Notes: generated by a model not told the origin, from the sequence alone. DNA of 32,575 nt from Terriglobales bacterium (GCA_030038475.1 JASHOU010000052.1:1-32575), one strand, 5' to 3'; positions 23,301 to 31,485 are shown, counted from the stretch's first letter. Numbers and translations: made by a program.

Positions 23301-23968
23301 CGAGTCTTGGTTCTTTGAACAATGGAGACTTCCGCAACCAACTGTATCCGTGGCTGGAGTATGGCAATGCGGACTTTGATGTGCGGCAGCGCGTCACCAT
23401 CAACTACGCCTATGAATTGCCGTTTGGCCGCGGGAAAATGCTTGGGGGAAATGCCAGCGGCGTTTTGAATCAGATTATCGGGAATTGGCAGGTGGCCGGC
23501 ATCACGACGGCGCAGACGGGCAACTGGTTCACGATCACCGATTCGATCACCAACGTTTCTACCAGCGACGGCGGCGGGACGGTTGGATATTACCAAGTGC
23601 GGCCGAACGTTGTGGGCAATCCGAACGGAAAGCCGTGCGTTCCGGGGACGCTCTTCAACACGTGCGCGTTCGTCGACAACTCCATCTATTTTACCTTTGG
23701 CAATGCGGGCAGGAACATCGTCCGTGGGCCGGGCTTGCAGGATTGGGATTTTTCGGTGTTCAAGATTTTTCCCATCAGCGAGGCGAAACACCTGGAGTTC
23801 AGATCGGAATTCTTCAACATCTGGAACCATGTAAACCCGTTGCTGGGGCCTACCGGCGCGATCAGCGAGGAGCCGGTGGCGGTCGAGTTCGGCACACCGG
23901 AGTTCGGGCAGGCGATCGCGGCGCGCGATCCGCGCTTCATTCAGTTCGCGCTGAAATTCTATTTCTGA
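20357..23968 (+). CDS. Oar-like TonB-dependent outer-membrane receptor
   Basis: This 1203-residue outer-membrane protein begins with a signal peptide (about 1-39, ending SIAQ). A carboxypeptidase-regulatory-like beta-sandwich (about 41-125, starting GGITGIVTDSSGAVVSGA) and a plug domain (about 140-260, with LPLNGRNYAQLALLSAGV and LDGIDNN) follow. The remainder is a 22-strand barrel ending in an aromatic residue (KFYF). Length and layout are those of the Oar-like family expanded in Acidobacteriota. No SusD-like lipoprotein follows, so it is not a classical Bacteroidetes SusCD pair. The ATG follows GAGG by 5 nt. Its promoter and a GAAAN-type operator upstream tie it to the galactosamine cluster, so import of oligosaccharides released by the GH36 enzyme is a reasonable inference. 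Confidence 0.92.
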   Translation: MNRFLRECCPRSSQYFFRVRALFLVLAVIGLTDPPSIAQKDTGGITGIVTDSSGAVVSGAKITVTDVDRGTTITTTTNAQGEYAASPLKVGRYSITVEKGGFKKEVLGPVKVDVQERPAVNAQLKVGSISETMTVTTEGPQLETDTSELGQVQDSHTIETLPLNGRNYAQLALLSAGVGPSEPGSRVETTFGFSSNGARSLQNNFQLDGIDNNSDLGDVLNGSAYVIQPSVDAIAEFKVQTNAYSAEFGRGNGAVMNAVIKSGTNQFHGDVYEFLRNDKLDASNAFDEFGRQGYQQNQFGATFGGPIIRNRTFFFGDYEGLRIRQALPQLSLVPTPAEIGGDFSSFLTTTQAMAVDMNGNPTNQVALDCNGNPTYVGEIFNTYMTQVSGLNPDGYCGVPIGTDAHGNPTNNFTRNAGLNTAIDPLAARLSALFPTPNVSINGSNFLAEPKRTTDQNNFDIRIDHTLTQHDALFGRFSYESQPSFIPSPFNNALDGGAFQDGYQDDSYRSVAISETHTFSPNVINELRFGYNRINSHRFQLNYNTNVSGQLGFPGVPFGPGYPDNGGLPQITIDDGTATIGSSGFLPSIEKQNAFVIDENLTKVHGRHSMKFGTELRFIEFTIFQPAASRGTMDFASDLTDNAAAPTTGGEAYATFLLGITDAATITNMHNVDYHRGDYAWFAEDDIRATPRLTLNLGLRYELFTTVKARFNELANFNFANDTLVVPSGQQAQLTPTLAGIIPIVRNGTPGLINPDLRNFAPRVGLAYKLSDSAVLRAGYGIFYGGEENGPFSNPSPGFNPPFFVTENFTQPCGLPAANPNPNQPNCAVVGPGNVPLSSLSQGFPANSLVDPNTPTLFSEDPNLKTPFTQQWHLGIQYQFPSEMMLEVSYAGSHGEDLFGMYNGNQAQPNVIFCTTNGNTPENCPTAPRRPFPAVDGLIDTLRANDFSNYNSLQVHLEKRLTHGLEFGASYTWSHGLDDASSASLGSLNNGDFRNQLYPWLEYGNADFDVRQRVTINYAYELPFGRGKMLGGNASGVLNQIIGNWQVAGITTAQTGNWFTITDSITNVSTSDGGGTVGYYQVRPNVVGNPNGKPCVPGTLFNTCAFVDNSIYFTFGNAGRNIVRGPGLQDWDFSVFKIFPISEAKHLEFRSEFFNIWNHVNPLLGPTGAISEEPVAVEFGTPEFGQAIAARDPRFIQFALKFYF

Positions 23969-24063
23969 TTACGATCCGGTTCTAATCGCGATTCGGACGC
24001 GCGCGCGTACTTCTTCGCATAAGTCTTCTGTCCGCAGCTCTTGCAAGCGCGAATCACCGGCAT
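23959..24063 (-). CDS. Possible 34-residue CxxC small protein or thioredoxin-2 remnant
   Basis: The frame begins MPVIRACKSCGQK and runs to a stop that overlaps the last 10 bp of the receptor gene. AAGGAG lies 7 nt before the ATG, an ideal ribosome-binding site. The first 13 residues resemble the N-terminal zinc ribbon of thioredoxin 2 (typical MPVIRxCxxCGxKNRVP), but the likeness stops after CGQK. It may be a decayed gene or a short zinc-ribbon peptide. Confidence 0.3.
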   Translation of the reverse strand: MPVIRACKSCGQKTYAKKYARASESRLEPDRNQK

Positions 24064-24429
24064 TACCGCACTCCTTGTCGTCGAGTGAAATGTTCGTCTA
24101 ATGAATTGCTGAGCGACAGACGGCATGGCACGCCCCCGGCTGTACTTATAGATGCGACTCTGTTGGCTAGGATCAGGTAAATGGAACCCTTTGCCTACGG
24201 GGAAACATCGTATATCAGGTAATCTTTTATTGAGTATTTGGCGTGGCGGGCCCGGGGTTTACGAGGGATTGATAGCGCGGCGGGATCACCACTTGCATCT
24301 GGGATTCCACCCCAGCCAGCGAAAACCGCGCTGTCTGGGGGCCCCGGATTCACTTGGCTCGTCGCGGCGCAAAAACCGCTTACTCGGGATGGCAACCGAA
24401 TCTGCACCACTATTCGGGTTCGGGGATTG
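24064..24429. other. Non-coding gap, nothing recognised
   Basis: Between the small CxxC frame and the ATAGTTC repeats no credible gene is seen. Overlapping frames on both strands are short and have no family text. The stretch includes GC-rich segments with GGGCCC- and GGGGCCCC-type short palindromes near 24248 and 24339. Confidence 0.4.
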
Positions 24430-24473
24430 ATAGTTCAATCTTTATAGTTCACTATAGTTCGCTCTGATAGTTC
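24430..24473 (+). repeat. Four ATAGTTC direct repeats before the HdeD-like gene
   Basis: ATAGTTC starts at 24430, 24444, 24454 and 24467, three of the four followed by A(A/C)T. The set lies directly before the ribosome-binding site of the HdeD-like gene and looks like a multi-site operator or a local duplication. Confidence 0.5.
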
Positions 24474-24491
24474 ACTCTTGGAGGAATTCAC

Positions 24492-25067
24492 ATGGCTACA
24501 GATGGGTTGTTGGGAAGTGACAATATCCGACACAAATGGGGATGGTTGCTGGCGCTTGGGATCAGCATGGTGATTCTGGGAACCATCGCGCTTTTTATTT
24601 CTCCGGCGGCGACGCTCGGCACAGTGCTGGTTTTGGGCTGGCTGCTGGTGGTGAGCGGCGTGGTGGAGGCGTTCGAGTCGTTCCGGGTGCGAAGGTGGGG
24701 CGGCACGTTCCTTCACCTGATCGGCGGAGTTCTGGGAGTGCTGGTGGGGTTGCTGGTGGTGACGCATCCTGTGGCCGGCGCGCTGGCGTGGACGCTGCTG
24801 TTTGCGTCGTTCCTGCTGGTGATCGGCATATTCAGGCTGGTGGCGGCGGTCCGACTGAAGTTTCCGAACTGGGGTTGGGCGGCGTTCGATGGGGCGATGG
24901 CGCTTCTGTTGGGCTTTCTGCTGTGGATGGAGTGGCCGGTGTCGGGACTTTGGTTTCTGGGTTTCGCGGTGGGAGTGTCGTTGGTATTGCGCGGCTGGTC
25001 TTACGTGATGTTTGCCATCGCGGTGCGGACTCTGCCCGCGCCGGTTGAAGTGAGACACGCGGCGTAA
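24492..25067 (+). CDS. HdeD-family (DUF308) inner-membrane protein
   Basis: This is a 191-residue protein with six predicted transmembrane helices in three pairs, each with the repeated DUF308 pattern (for example WGWLLALGISMVILGTIALF and GWLLVVSGVVEAFESFRV). In E. coli, HdeD is linked to acid resistance at high cell density; the molecular function is unknown. A GGAGG ribosome-binding site lies 7 nt before the ATG. The ATAGTTC repeats immediately upstream suggest its own regulation. It is not close enough to the next gene (252 bp) to assume an operon. Confidence 0.82.
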   Translation: MATDGLLGSDNIRHKWGWLLALGISMVILGTIALFISPAATLGTVLVLGWLLVVSGVVEAFESFRVRRWGGTFLHLIGGVLGVLVGLLVVTHPVAGALAWTLLFASFLLVIGIFRLVAAVRLKFPNWGWAAFDGAMALLLGFLLWMEWPVSGLWFLGFAVGVSLVLRGWSYVMFAIAVRTLPAPVEVRHAA

Positions 25068-25103
25068 GGCGGCGGGCGCTCAGTGCCTGTGGTGAACTTC
25101 AGC

Positions 25104-25185
25104 GTTGAAGCGGCGCCTGAAGGCGCGCTTGCAACACTTTAGTTGTGGTATGCCTAAAGCAACTTACGCGGCCCTGAATGGCCGC
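25104..25185. repeat. REP-like hairpin block between two membrane-protein genes
   Basis: GTTGAAGCGGCGCCT and AGGCGCGCTTGCAAC (25104-25135) pair with single-base bulges around a 2-nt loop. GCGGCC (25168-25173) and GGCCGC (25180-25185) form a second perfect stem. A GAGTTTTTTCGACAAACCG-like end at about 25264-25282 resembles the right end of the element at 20049, so this may be a decayed relative. Confidence 0.4.
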
Positions 25186-25319
25186 TCTGCCACGATGCCG
25201 CACACATGGGTGAGTTTTTCCGCGGCTAGGTGGATTTCGTGCCCTTCCGATTCGGGCGATGTCGAGTTTTTTCGACAAACCGTTACTGAAACAAATGAAA
25301 TACTGAGGAGAGTCGCTCG

Positions 25320-26033
25320 GTGAGCTCTGTCAGCCCAGCAAATCGAAATGGGGGATTGACTTTGCGGCAGGCGGCGCTGATCGCCGGTTTCGCCTACCTG
25401 TTGTCGCCTGTCACAACGGCTGAATTTTCGATCATGCCCAAGCTCGAGATTGCGGGCAATATCGAGCAGACGGTTCAGAATATCGTCACGCATCGCGGGA
25501 TGTTCGTTGGCGCAATTCTGTGCTACCTGATCACCTTTCTCGAGGACATCGTTATCGCGTGGGCGCTCTATATATTGCTGGCGCCGGTGAACCGAGCGAT
25601 GTCATTGCTCACCGCGTGGTTCAGGTTGATGTATACGGCGGTTGCTCTGGTGGGATGGCTGAACCTGGTGACGGTTTTTCGCCTGTTGAATACTCCGGAG
25701 TATGTGACGCTGTTTGGGACTGGGCCACTGCACGGCCAGGTCAGGCTTCTGCTCGGTTCGTTTCGCTACGATTGGTCGATGAGCCTGGTGATTTTCGGGA
25801 TTCATCTGGTTCTGCTCGGCTATTTGATTTACCGGTCTGGATACATCCCCTGGATTATCGGAGTTTTGCTGGTGATCGATGGATTGGGCTGGGTGATCGA
25901 TAGCCTGCAACCCTACCTTTATCCAAACGCGCATCTGGGATTCCTCTTTATTACATTTTTTGGGGAGTTGGTCTTCATGTTGTGGCTGCTGATCAGGGGA
26001 TGGAAGATTCGGGAGCCGGCAGCGGCGGAATGA
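25320..26033 (+). CDS. DUF4386-like multi-pass membrane protein
   Basis: This 237-residue protein has about six transmembrane helices. Its N-terminal pattern (RQAALIAGFAYLLSPVTTAEF), the NIEQTVQNIVTHRGMFVGAI loop and the later LHGQVRLLLGSFRYDWSMSLVIFG region resemble DUF4386 proteins, whose function is unknown. The GTG start at 25320 follows GAGGAG by about 9 nt. No enzymatic motif is seen. The downstream trehalose operon has its own 210-bp leader, so co-transcription is not evident. Confidence 0.7.
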   Translation: MSSVSPANRNGGLTLRQAALIAGFAYLLSPVTTAEFSIMPKLEIAGNIEQTVQNIVTHRGMFVGAILCYLITFLEDIVIAWALYILLAPVNRAMSLLTAWFRLMYTAVALVGWLNLVTVFRLLNTPEYVTLFGTGPLHGQVRLLLGSFRYDWSMSLVIFGIHLVLLGYLIYRSGYIPWIIGVLLVIDGLGWVIDSLQPYLYPNAHLGFLFITFFGELVFMLWLLIRGWKIREPAAAE

Positions 26034-26083
26034 TGGTTCATAGGTTCTGCACTCAATATTCATTTTCAACATTGGCCATCCGG

Positions 26084-26126
26084 TATAATGCAGATACTCC
26101 TTGCCTTGCGGTGCAAAAAGCAAGGA
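26084..26126 (+). promoter_or_regulatory. Candidate -10 element and leader hairpin before the trehalose operon
   Basis: A consensus TATAAT lies at 26084-26089, but no clear -35 element precedes it. Downstream, TCCTTGC (26098-26104) can pair with GCAAGGA (26120-26126), and a second CCTTGC at 26105-26110 could compete for the same arm. Two alternative stems in the leader would allow switching, but this is speculative. Confidence 0.3.
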
Positions 26127-26243
26127 AACGCCCGCCACTGCATCTTCGCCACTTTCCCTCTTAGATTGTTGAATTTCAATATTTGAATCGACGGCAACCC
26201 GAGGGCGCGCCACAGCGTCAAAATTACGGACAAAGGACCATGC

Positions 26244-28532
26244 ATGCGACTGCTAAGCCTCCGTCTGATCATTTCGCTGATTGTGGGCATCACGCTCGTT
26301 TCGGCTGGTTTTTCCTACTATCAAATGTTGAGTGAAAAGCGCGCGCTGCGGATCGATCTGGAGCGGCGTTCGGAGATGCTGGGAGAAAGTCTTGCCGGCT
26401 ATATAGAGCGGGCGCTGGATGCGGGCGCGGATCAGGGCCTGCCGCAATTGGTGCAACAGTTCTCGAACCGCGAACACCTGCTGGGAGTTGCCATCTATAA
26501 CCCGGAGGGTGGGGTGGTTACGATGACCCCGCAACTGGGAAAGACGCTGAGCGCGACTCCTGCTGAGGTAACGAAGGCGATGGCGCAGAGCCGCGAAGAA
26601 AGTTCATTCGTCAAGCTCGAGACCATGCCGGTTCACATTCTTGCGCTGCCCATTCGCCAGCAGGACGAAGTCGTGGGCGGAGTGGCGGTGGTGCACGATG
26701 CGGGCTACATCCGGGAGCAAAGCCTGCTGGTTTGGCGGAAGAATTTTTTCCCGGTGCTGGCGCAGGTCGTTCTCATCGCATTCATCACGTTACTGATTGT
26801 GCGCTGGAGTATTGCCGGTCCGATTGCGCGTGCGGCGCTGTGGATGCACGGGCTGCGCACGGGAAAGATTTCCTTCCGCCAGGAGGTGCCGGATCTGGAA
26901 ATCTTTCGGCCGCTGGCGAGCGAAGTTGCGACCATGGCCGAGAGCCTAAGCCATGCGCGCAATGCCGCCGAAAACGAGGCGCGACTGCGGGAGGCAGCAG
27001 AATCGGTGTGGACGGCCGACAGGCTGGCGGTGCAGCTGCGCACGCGACTGGACGGCGGACATGTGTTTGTGGTCTCGAATCGTGAGCCTTACCAGCACGA
27101 GCGTGATGGGAAAGAACTGAAAGTGGTGGTTCCGCCGAGCGGGCTGGTGACGGCGCTGGAGCCGGTGCTCGACGCCTGCGACGGCACGTGGATCGCGCAC
27201 GGCAGTGGGACGGCCGACAGGGAAGTGGTGGATACGCAAGACAGGCTGCGGGTTCCGCCGGCCGATCCGCGATACTCATTGCGCAGAGTGTGGCTGAGCA
27301 AAAAAGAAGAGGAAGGTTACTACTACGGATTTGCCAACGAAGGGCTGTGGCCGCTGTGCCACATTGCGCACACGCGTCCGCTGTTTCGCGCCGAAGACTG
27401 GCAGTGTTACCAGGAGGTGAACCGCAAGTTCACGGATGCGGTCATCGAGGAAATCGAGCACGTAGAGAAACCGGTGGTGCTGGTGCAGGACTATCACTTT
27501 GCGCTGTTGCCACGGTTGATCAAGGAAAAACGGCCGGATGCGCGGGTGGCAATTTTCTGGCATATTCCGTGGCCGAATCCGGAGGCGTTTGGCATTTGCC
27601 CGTGGCAGCGCCAGCTGGTGGATGGTTTGCTCGGCGCCGACCTGATCGGATTCCACATTCAATCGCACTGCAACAATTTTCTGGAGACGGTGGACCGCGT
27701 GGTCGAGTCGCGCGTGGATTGGGAACACTTTTCCGCGGTGCGCCAGGAGCATCGCACGATCGTGCGGCCTTTTCCCATCAGCGTCGCGTTTCCTGCCGAT
27801 GACGGAGAGCAGGACAACCCGCATGGGTTCAATTACCACGAACGCGTGGCTCTGCTGCGAAGCGTGGGCGTAGAGGCAATTTTTATGGGGGTTGGCGTCG
27901 ATCGCGTCGATTACACGAAGGGAATTCTGGAACGGTTCAAGGCCATCGAACGTTTCCTAGAAAAATGCCCGAGCTATCAGGGGAAGTTTACGTTCGTGCA
28001 GATCGGTGCGCCCAGTCGCACCCATATCAAGCGCTATCACGATCTGCTGGCGGAAGTGGAGAGCGAGAGTGAGCGCATCAATTGGCGCTTCCAGAGCGGC
28101 AAATGGAAGCCCATCGTGTTTTTGAAAAGGCAGCACAGCCATCGCGAAATCGAGCCCTATTACCGCGCCGCCGATCTCTGCCTGGTGACGTCGTTGCACG
28201 ATGGAATGAATCTGGTGGCGAAGGAATTTCTGGCGGCGCGCAACGACGAACAGGGCGTGCTCATCCTGAGCCGGTTCACCGGCGCGGCGCGCGAATTGCG
28301 GGATGCGCTGCTGGTGAATCCTTACGACGTTGAGCAAACTGCCGATGCCATCCGTGCGGCTTTGGAGATGGAGCCGGAAGACAAGCGGTTGCGCATGCAG
28401 CGTATGCGGAGAGTCATCAAGGAACACAACATTTATCGCTGGGCCGGGAACCTGATCACCGAGCTTTGCGAGCTGCGTTTGGAAGTGCCGGAAGAGGCGC
28501 AGGAGAAGCGGCGTGCAGGTGCGTTCGTATGA
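26244..28532 (+). CDS. otsA: Membrane sensor fused to trehalose-6-phosphate synthase (GT20)
   Basis: This is a 762-residue fusion. Residues 1-250 look like a chemoreceptor or histidine-kinase input module: a transmembrane helix (7-26), a periplasmic domain of about 140 residues, a second helix (168-188) and a HAMP-like stretch (about 189-245). Residues 272-745 are a complete OtsA domain: VVSNREPY (276-283), [32 protein letters not shown] with the catalytic Arg and Lys, and [11 protein letters not shown]. OtsA makes trehalose-6-phosphate from UDP-glucose and glucose-6-phosphate and is normally a soluble protein of about 470 residues. The fusion puts the enzyme at the membrane and perhaps under direct control of a periplasmic signal. 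The stop overlaps otsB by 4 bp (ATGA). Confidence 0.9.
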   Translation: MRLLSLRLIISLIVGITLVSAGFSYYQMLSEKRALRIDLERRSEMLGESLAGYIERALDAGADQGLPQLVQQFSNREHLLGVAIYNPEGGVVTMTPQLGKTLSATPAEVTKAMAQSREESSFVKLETMPVHILALPIRQQDEVVGGVAVVHDAGYIREQSLLVWRKNFFPVLAQVVLIAFITLLIVRWSIAGPIARAALWMHGLRTGKISFRQEVPDLEIFRPLASEVATMAESLSHARNAAENEARLREAAESVWTADRLAVQLRTRLDGGHVFVVSNREPYQHERDGKELKVVVPPSGLVTALEPVLDACDGTWIAHGSGTADREVVDTQDRLRVPPADPRYSLRRVWLSKKEEEGYYYGFANEGLWPLCHIAHTRPLFRAEDWQCYQEVNRKFTDAVIEEIEHVEKPVVLVQDYHFALLPRLIKEKRPDARVAIFWHIPWPNPEAFGICPWQRQLVDGLLGADLIGFHIQSHCNNFLETVDRVVESRVDWEHFSAVRQEHRTIVRPFPISVAFPADDGEQDNPHGFNYHERVALLRSVGVEAIFMGVGVDRVDYTKGILERFKAIERFLEKCPSYQGKFTFVQIGAPSRTHIKRYHDLLAEVESESERINWRFQSGKWKPIVFLKRQHSHREIEPYYRAADLCLVTSLHDGMNLVAKEFLAARNDEQGVLILSRFTGAARELRDALLVNPYDVEQTADAIRAALEMEPEDKRLRMQRMRRVIKEHNIYRWAGNLITELCELRLEVPEEAQEKRRAGAFV

Positions 28533-29416
28533 TTTCGAAATTTGCGCAACCTCTGGAAACTGGAGACTGCCAGCCGCAGGAGAGCAACGCATTGAGACCA
28601 GAACTGCAATCCCAGCTAACGCCATTTCTGCAAACTCTTGCGCAATCGGCGGAGGCGGCGCTGTTGCTCGATTACGATGGAACGCTGGCACCTTTTCAAG
28701 TTCATGCGGAGCGCGATAAGGCCTTTCCGTATCCTGGAGTGGCACACATTGTGCAAGAAATCGTGCGCCACGGGCGGACTCGAGTCATAGTTATTTCGGG
28801 GCGCGATGCGCGGGATCTGATTCCGCTGCTCAACGTTCGGCCTCGGCCGGAAGTGTGGGGAATTCATGGGTTGCAGCGCCTGCGAACCAATGGCAGCGCG
28901 GAAATGCTGCGCCTCGATGCGCGAACGCTGGTTGGATTGTCGGATGCCGATCGCTGGCTGGGCTATCAGGAATTGCGTTCTGTGGCGGAATTGAAGGCGG
29001 GAAGCATTGCGGTGCATTGGCGCGGATTGACGGCGATTGAGGCGGAGGATCTGCGATCGCGGGTGATGCTGGGCTGGGGGCCGATTGCCGAATACAGCGG
29101 GCTCGATCTGTTGCAATTTGATGGAGGAGTAGAGATTCGCGCAGCGGAGGCCGATAAGGGCGAGGCGGTGCGCAGCCTGCTGAATGAAATCGGCCCGGAG
29201 ACGGCGGTAGCTTATCTGGGCGACGACAGCAGCGACGAATCTGCATTTAAGGCGCTTGGGAGCCGCGGCCTGAGTGTGCTGGTGCGGCCGGTGTGGCGGG
29301 AGACGAATGCGCAAATGTGGTTGAAACCGCCGGAGGAACTTCTGGATTTTCTCGGCCTCTGGCTGAAAGCGCGCGGCAGGGCGGCGCGGCAAAGGGCAAT
29401 GCGGCCCGGGCGGTGA
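28529..29416 (+). CDS. otsB: Trehalose-6-phosphate phosphatase
   Basis: This 295-residue HAD-superfamily phosphatase converts trehalose-6-phosphate to trehalose. The nucleophile motif is LLLDYDGTLAPF (Asp48, Asp50), followed by VISGR (motif II region), the cap domain, and LGDDSSDESAFKAL (about 230-243, motif IV). The ATG at 28529 overlaps the otsA stop, so the two are translationally coupled; an upstream in-frame start at 28466 would lie deep inside otsA and is unlikely. The first 25 residues vary in the family. It completes the OtsA-OtsB route in this operon. Confidence 0.92.
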   Translation: MISKFAQPLETGDCQPQESNALRPELQSQLTPFLQTLAQSAEAALLLDYDGTLAPFQVHAERDKAFPYPGVAHIVQEIVRHGRTRVIVISGRDARDLIPLLNVRPRPEVWGIHGLQRLRTNGSAEMLRLDARTLVGLSDADRWLGYQELRSVAELKAGSIAVHWRGLTAIEAEDLRSRVMLGWGPIAEYSGLDLLQFDGGVEIRAAEADKGEAVRSLLNEIGPETAVAYLGDDSSDESAFKALGSRGLSVLVRPVWRETNAQMWLKPPEELLDFLGLWLKARGRAARQRAMRPGR

Positions 29417-29420
29417 ATGG

Positions 29421-30101
29421 ATGAGCAGTGCAGCGACTATCGCGCCGGCACGGACGCCGGTGAAACCGTTCTACTTCAATACCTCGGCCCATCTGTTGCG
29501 GATCACGACGCAGAAGGCGAATACGCTGGCCGAGTTTTTGGAAGCTTTGCGCGTGTGCCCGGACGACTCTATTTTTCAACACACCTTTCGCACGCTGCAG
29601 GAGCACCACTTTATACGCGAAGGATTTTCGAACGATTTTGCGCACTGGGCGCTGGCTGCGTGCAACCAGCCCGGCCTGGCGGAACAGTTGGCCAATGTGG
29701 ATGTGCGGGAGTTCACCTCGCTCAGCGAGCTGCGAGAGCGCTTTGTTCAGCTAGTGGACAAGCACCTTGAACTCAACCCCTCCGATGGCGCGCGCGTGGC
29801 GGAGGAGACGTTTTACTTCTGCGCCGCCGACACCGTAATGATGCCAACGAATTTTGTGGCCGCGACGATGCAGGATTTTGCGAAGGGGTTGCGTGAGGTG
29901 AGCGTGCATTCGATTCATCATCATTTTATTGAGGCGCGACTGCGGCTGAAACTCATGTCCAACGATTTTTCGCAGTGGCTGCACGAGGATGTGGGTCTGA
30001 CCGATGCGGCGCGCGCTCTGAACCGGATCGATATCTATACGGCGACGCTCGAAGACGTGCGGCGACAGATCGTTCGAGTTGTAGAACGGGCGCTGGCGTG
30101 A
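29421..30101 (+). CDS. DUF5752-like protein of the trehalose operon
   Basis: This is a 226-residue soluble, mostly helical protein with no catalytic motif that I recognise. It begins FYFNTSAHLLRITTQKANTL and contains FQHTFRTLQEHHFIREGFSNDFAHWA and later HSIHHHFIEARLRL with several histidines. The text matches the DUF5752 family as I remember it, whose members lie beside trehalose-type glycosyltransferases. It starts 4 bp after otsB and ends 40 bp before the TreT-like gene, so it is part of the operon. A helper or regulatory role in trehalose synthesis is an inference from position only. Confidence 0.6.
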   Translation: MSSAATIAPARTPVKPFYFNTSAHLLRITTQKANTLAEFLEALRVCPDDSIFQHTFRTLQEHHFIREGFSNDFAHWALAACNQPGLAEQLANVDVREFTSLSELRERFVQLVDKHLELNPSDGARVAEETFYFCAADTVMMPTNFVAATMQDFAKGLREVSVHSIHHHFIEARLRLKLMSNDFSQWLHEDVGLTDAARALNRIDIYTATLEDVRRQIVRVVERALA

Positions 30102-30141
30102 CAACTACCGGCCCTGAAGAGCTCAAGGCGGCGAAGAAATC

Positions 30142-31485
30142 ATGAACCCAGCGAATTTGCAAACCAACACCGTGCCTATAGACAGCGCGCTCTCGGCGCA
30201 ACCTGCGCCTCGAAGCCCAGAGCGAAGAGCGGCTCCGCGACCGTGGCAGACGCCTCCAGCGCCAGTGCCTGCGCCACATCTCGACGACTACGAGTCTATC
30301 GTGGGCGCGGCTGAGCTAAGCGAATTGCGCTTTCTGGCTCGCGAACTTAAGGGAAAGACAGTGAAGATGGTGAACTCCACCGCGGTCGGTGGAGGCGTGG
30401 CGGAGATGCTGAATCGACTTGTCCCGCTTCTGAGCGAAGTCGAGGTTGCCACACATTGGGATGTGATTACGGGAGGGAACGATTTCTTCGAAGTGACCAA
30501 GGCGTTCCATAATGCGCTGCACGGCGCGCCCTATGAGCTGACGCGGGCAGCGCAGGAGATCTTCCTCGCTTATAACGAACAAAACCGGCAGCGCATGCAA
30601 TTCACCGAAGATACGGTGGTGATTCACGATCCGCAGCCTGCGGCGCTGATTGCTGCACGCAAGGATAGAGAGCCGCAGGCGAACTGGATCTGGCGCTGCC
30701 ACATTGACCTGTCAAATCCGAATCCGCAGGTTTGGGGATTTCTGCGGCCCTTCATCGAACAGTTCGATGTGGCGATTTTTTCTTCGCAGTCATTTGCGCG
30801 GCAGTTGCCGATCCGCCAGTACTTGTTTTATCCGTGCATCGACCCGCTTTCGGAGAAAAACAAGGAACTGGACGAAAGCGTGGTGCGGAAGACGTGCGAC
30901 GAATTCGGCATCGATCGCAGCCGGCCGATTGTGACGCAGGTGTCGCGTTTCGACCGGTTGAAGGATCCAGTGGGCGTCGTGCAGGCTTTCAAGATGGCGA
31001 GAAAATATGTCGATTGCCAGCTGGTGCTGGCGGGCGGCGGCGCCAGCGATGATCCCGAGGGAGCGGCCGTTTTAAAAGAGGTGCAGGAGGCGGCGGGCAA
31101 CGATCCCGACGTCATCATTCTTGATTTACCGCCTTGGTGTGCGCTGGAGATCAATGCGTTGCAGCGCGCTTCGACCATCGTGGTGCAAAAATCGATCAAA
31201 GAAGGTTTCGGGCTCACCGTGACCGAAGCGCTATGGAAAGGAAAACCGACGGTGGCGGGAGCCGTGGGCGGCATTCCCAACCAGATCATTCATAAGCTCA
31301 CCGGCATGTTAGTTCATTCCATCGAAGGATGCGCCTACCAGATCCGCTACCTGCTGACGCATCCGGAGTTTGCGGCGCAACTGGGCAAGAACGGCCGCGA
31401 ACATGTTAAAGAAAATTTTCTCATGACAACCAATGTACGGCGCTGGCTGTTGCTGCTTCGGCTGTTGCAAAACCGAACAAGGTGA
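30142..31485 (+). CDS. treT: TreT-type trehalose synthase (GT4 glycosyltransferase)
   Basis: This 447-residue protein matches trehalose glycosyltransferring synthase along its length: VNSTAVGGGVAEMLNRLVPL (about 76-95), GNDFFEVTKAFHNALHG, VIHDPQPAALI, WRCHIDLSNPNPQVWGF, and EGFGLTVTEALWKGKP near residue 355. TreT makes trehalose in one step from a nucleoside-diphosphate glucose and glucose and can run in reverse. The first 45 residues are Pro/Ala-rich and probably disordered, an addition to the roughly 410-residue archaeal enzymes. In the same operon as otsA and otsB it gives the cell a second route that needs no phosphatase. Confidence 0.88.
   Translation: MNPANLQTNTVPIDSALSAQPAPRSPERRAAPRPWQTPPAPVPAPHLDDYESIVGAAELSELRFLARELKGKTVKMVNSTAVGGGVAEMLNRLVPLLSEVEVATHWDVITGGNDFFEVTKAFHNALHGAPYELTRAAQEIFLAYNEQNRQRMQFTEDTVVIHDPQPAALIAARKDREPQANWIWRCHIDLSNPNPQVWGFLRPFIEQFDVAIFSSQSFARQLPIRQYLFYPCIDPLSEKNKELDESVVRKTCDEFGIDRSRPIVTQVSRFDRLKDPVGVVQAFKMARKYVDCQLVLAGGGASDDPEGAAVLKEVQEAAGNDPDVIILDLPPWCALEINALQRASTIVVQKSIKEGFGLTVTEALWKGKPTVAGAVGGIPNQIIHKLTGMLVHSIEGCAYQIRYLLTHPEFAAQLGKNGREHVKENFLMTTNVRRWLLLLRLLQNRTR

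Noticed and set aside
24152-24447. Short overlapping frames on both strands in the gap before the HdeD-like gene
   Set aside because: No motif, no ribosome-binding site and similar length on both strands, as expected for GC-rich non-coding DNA.
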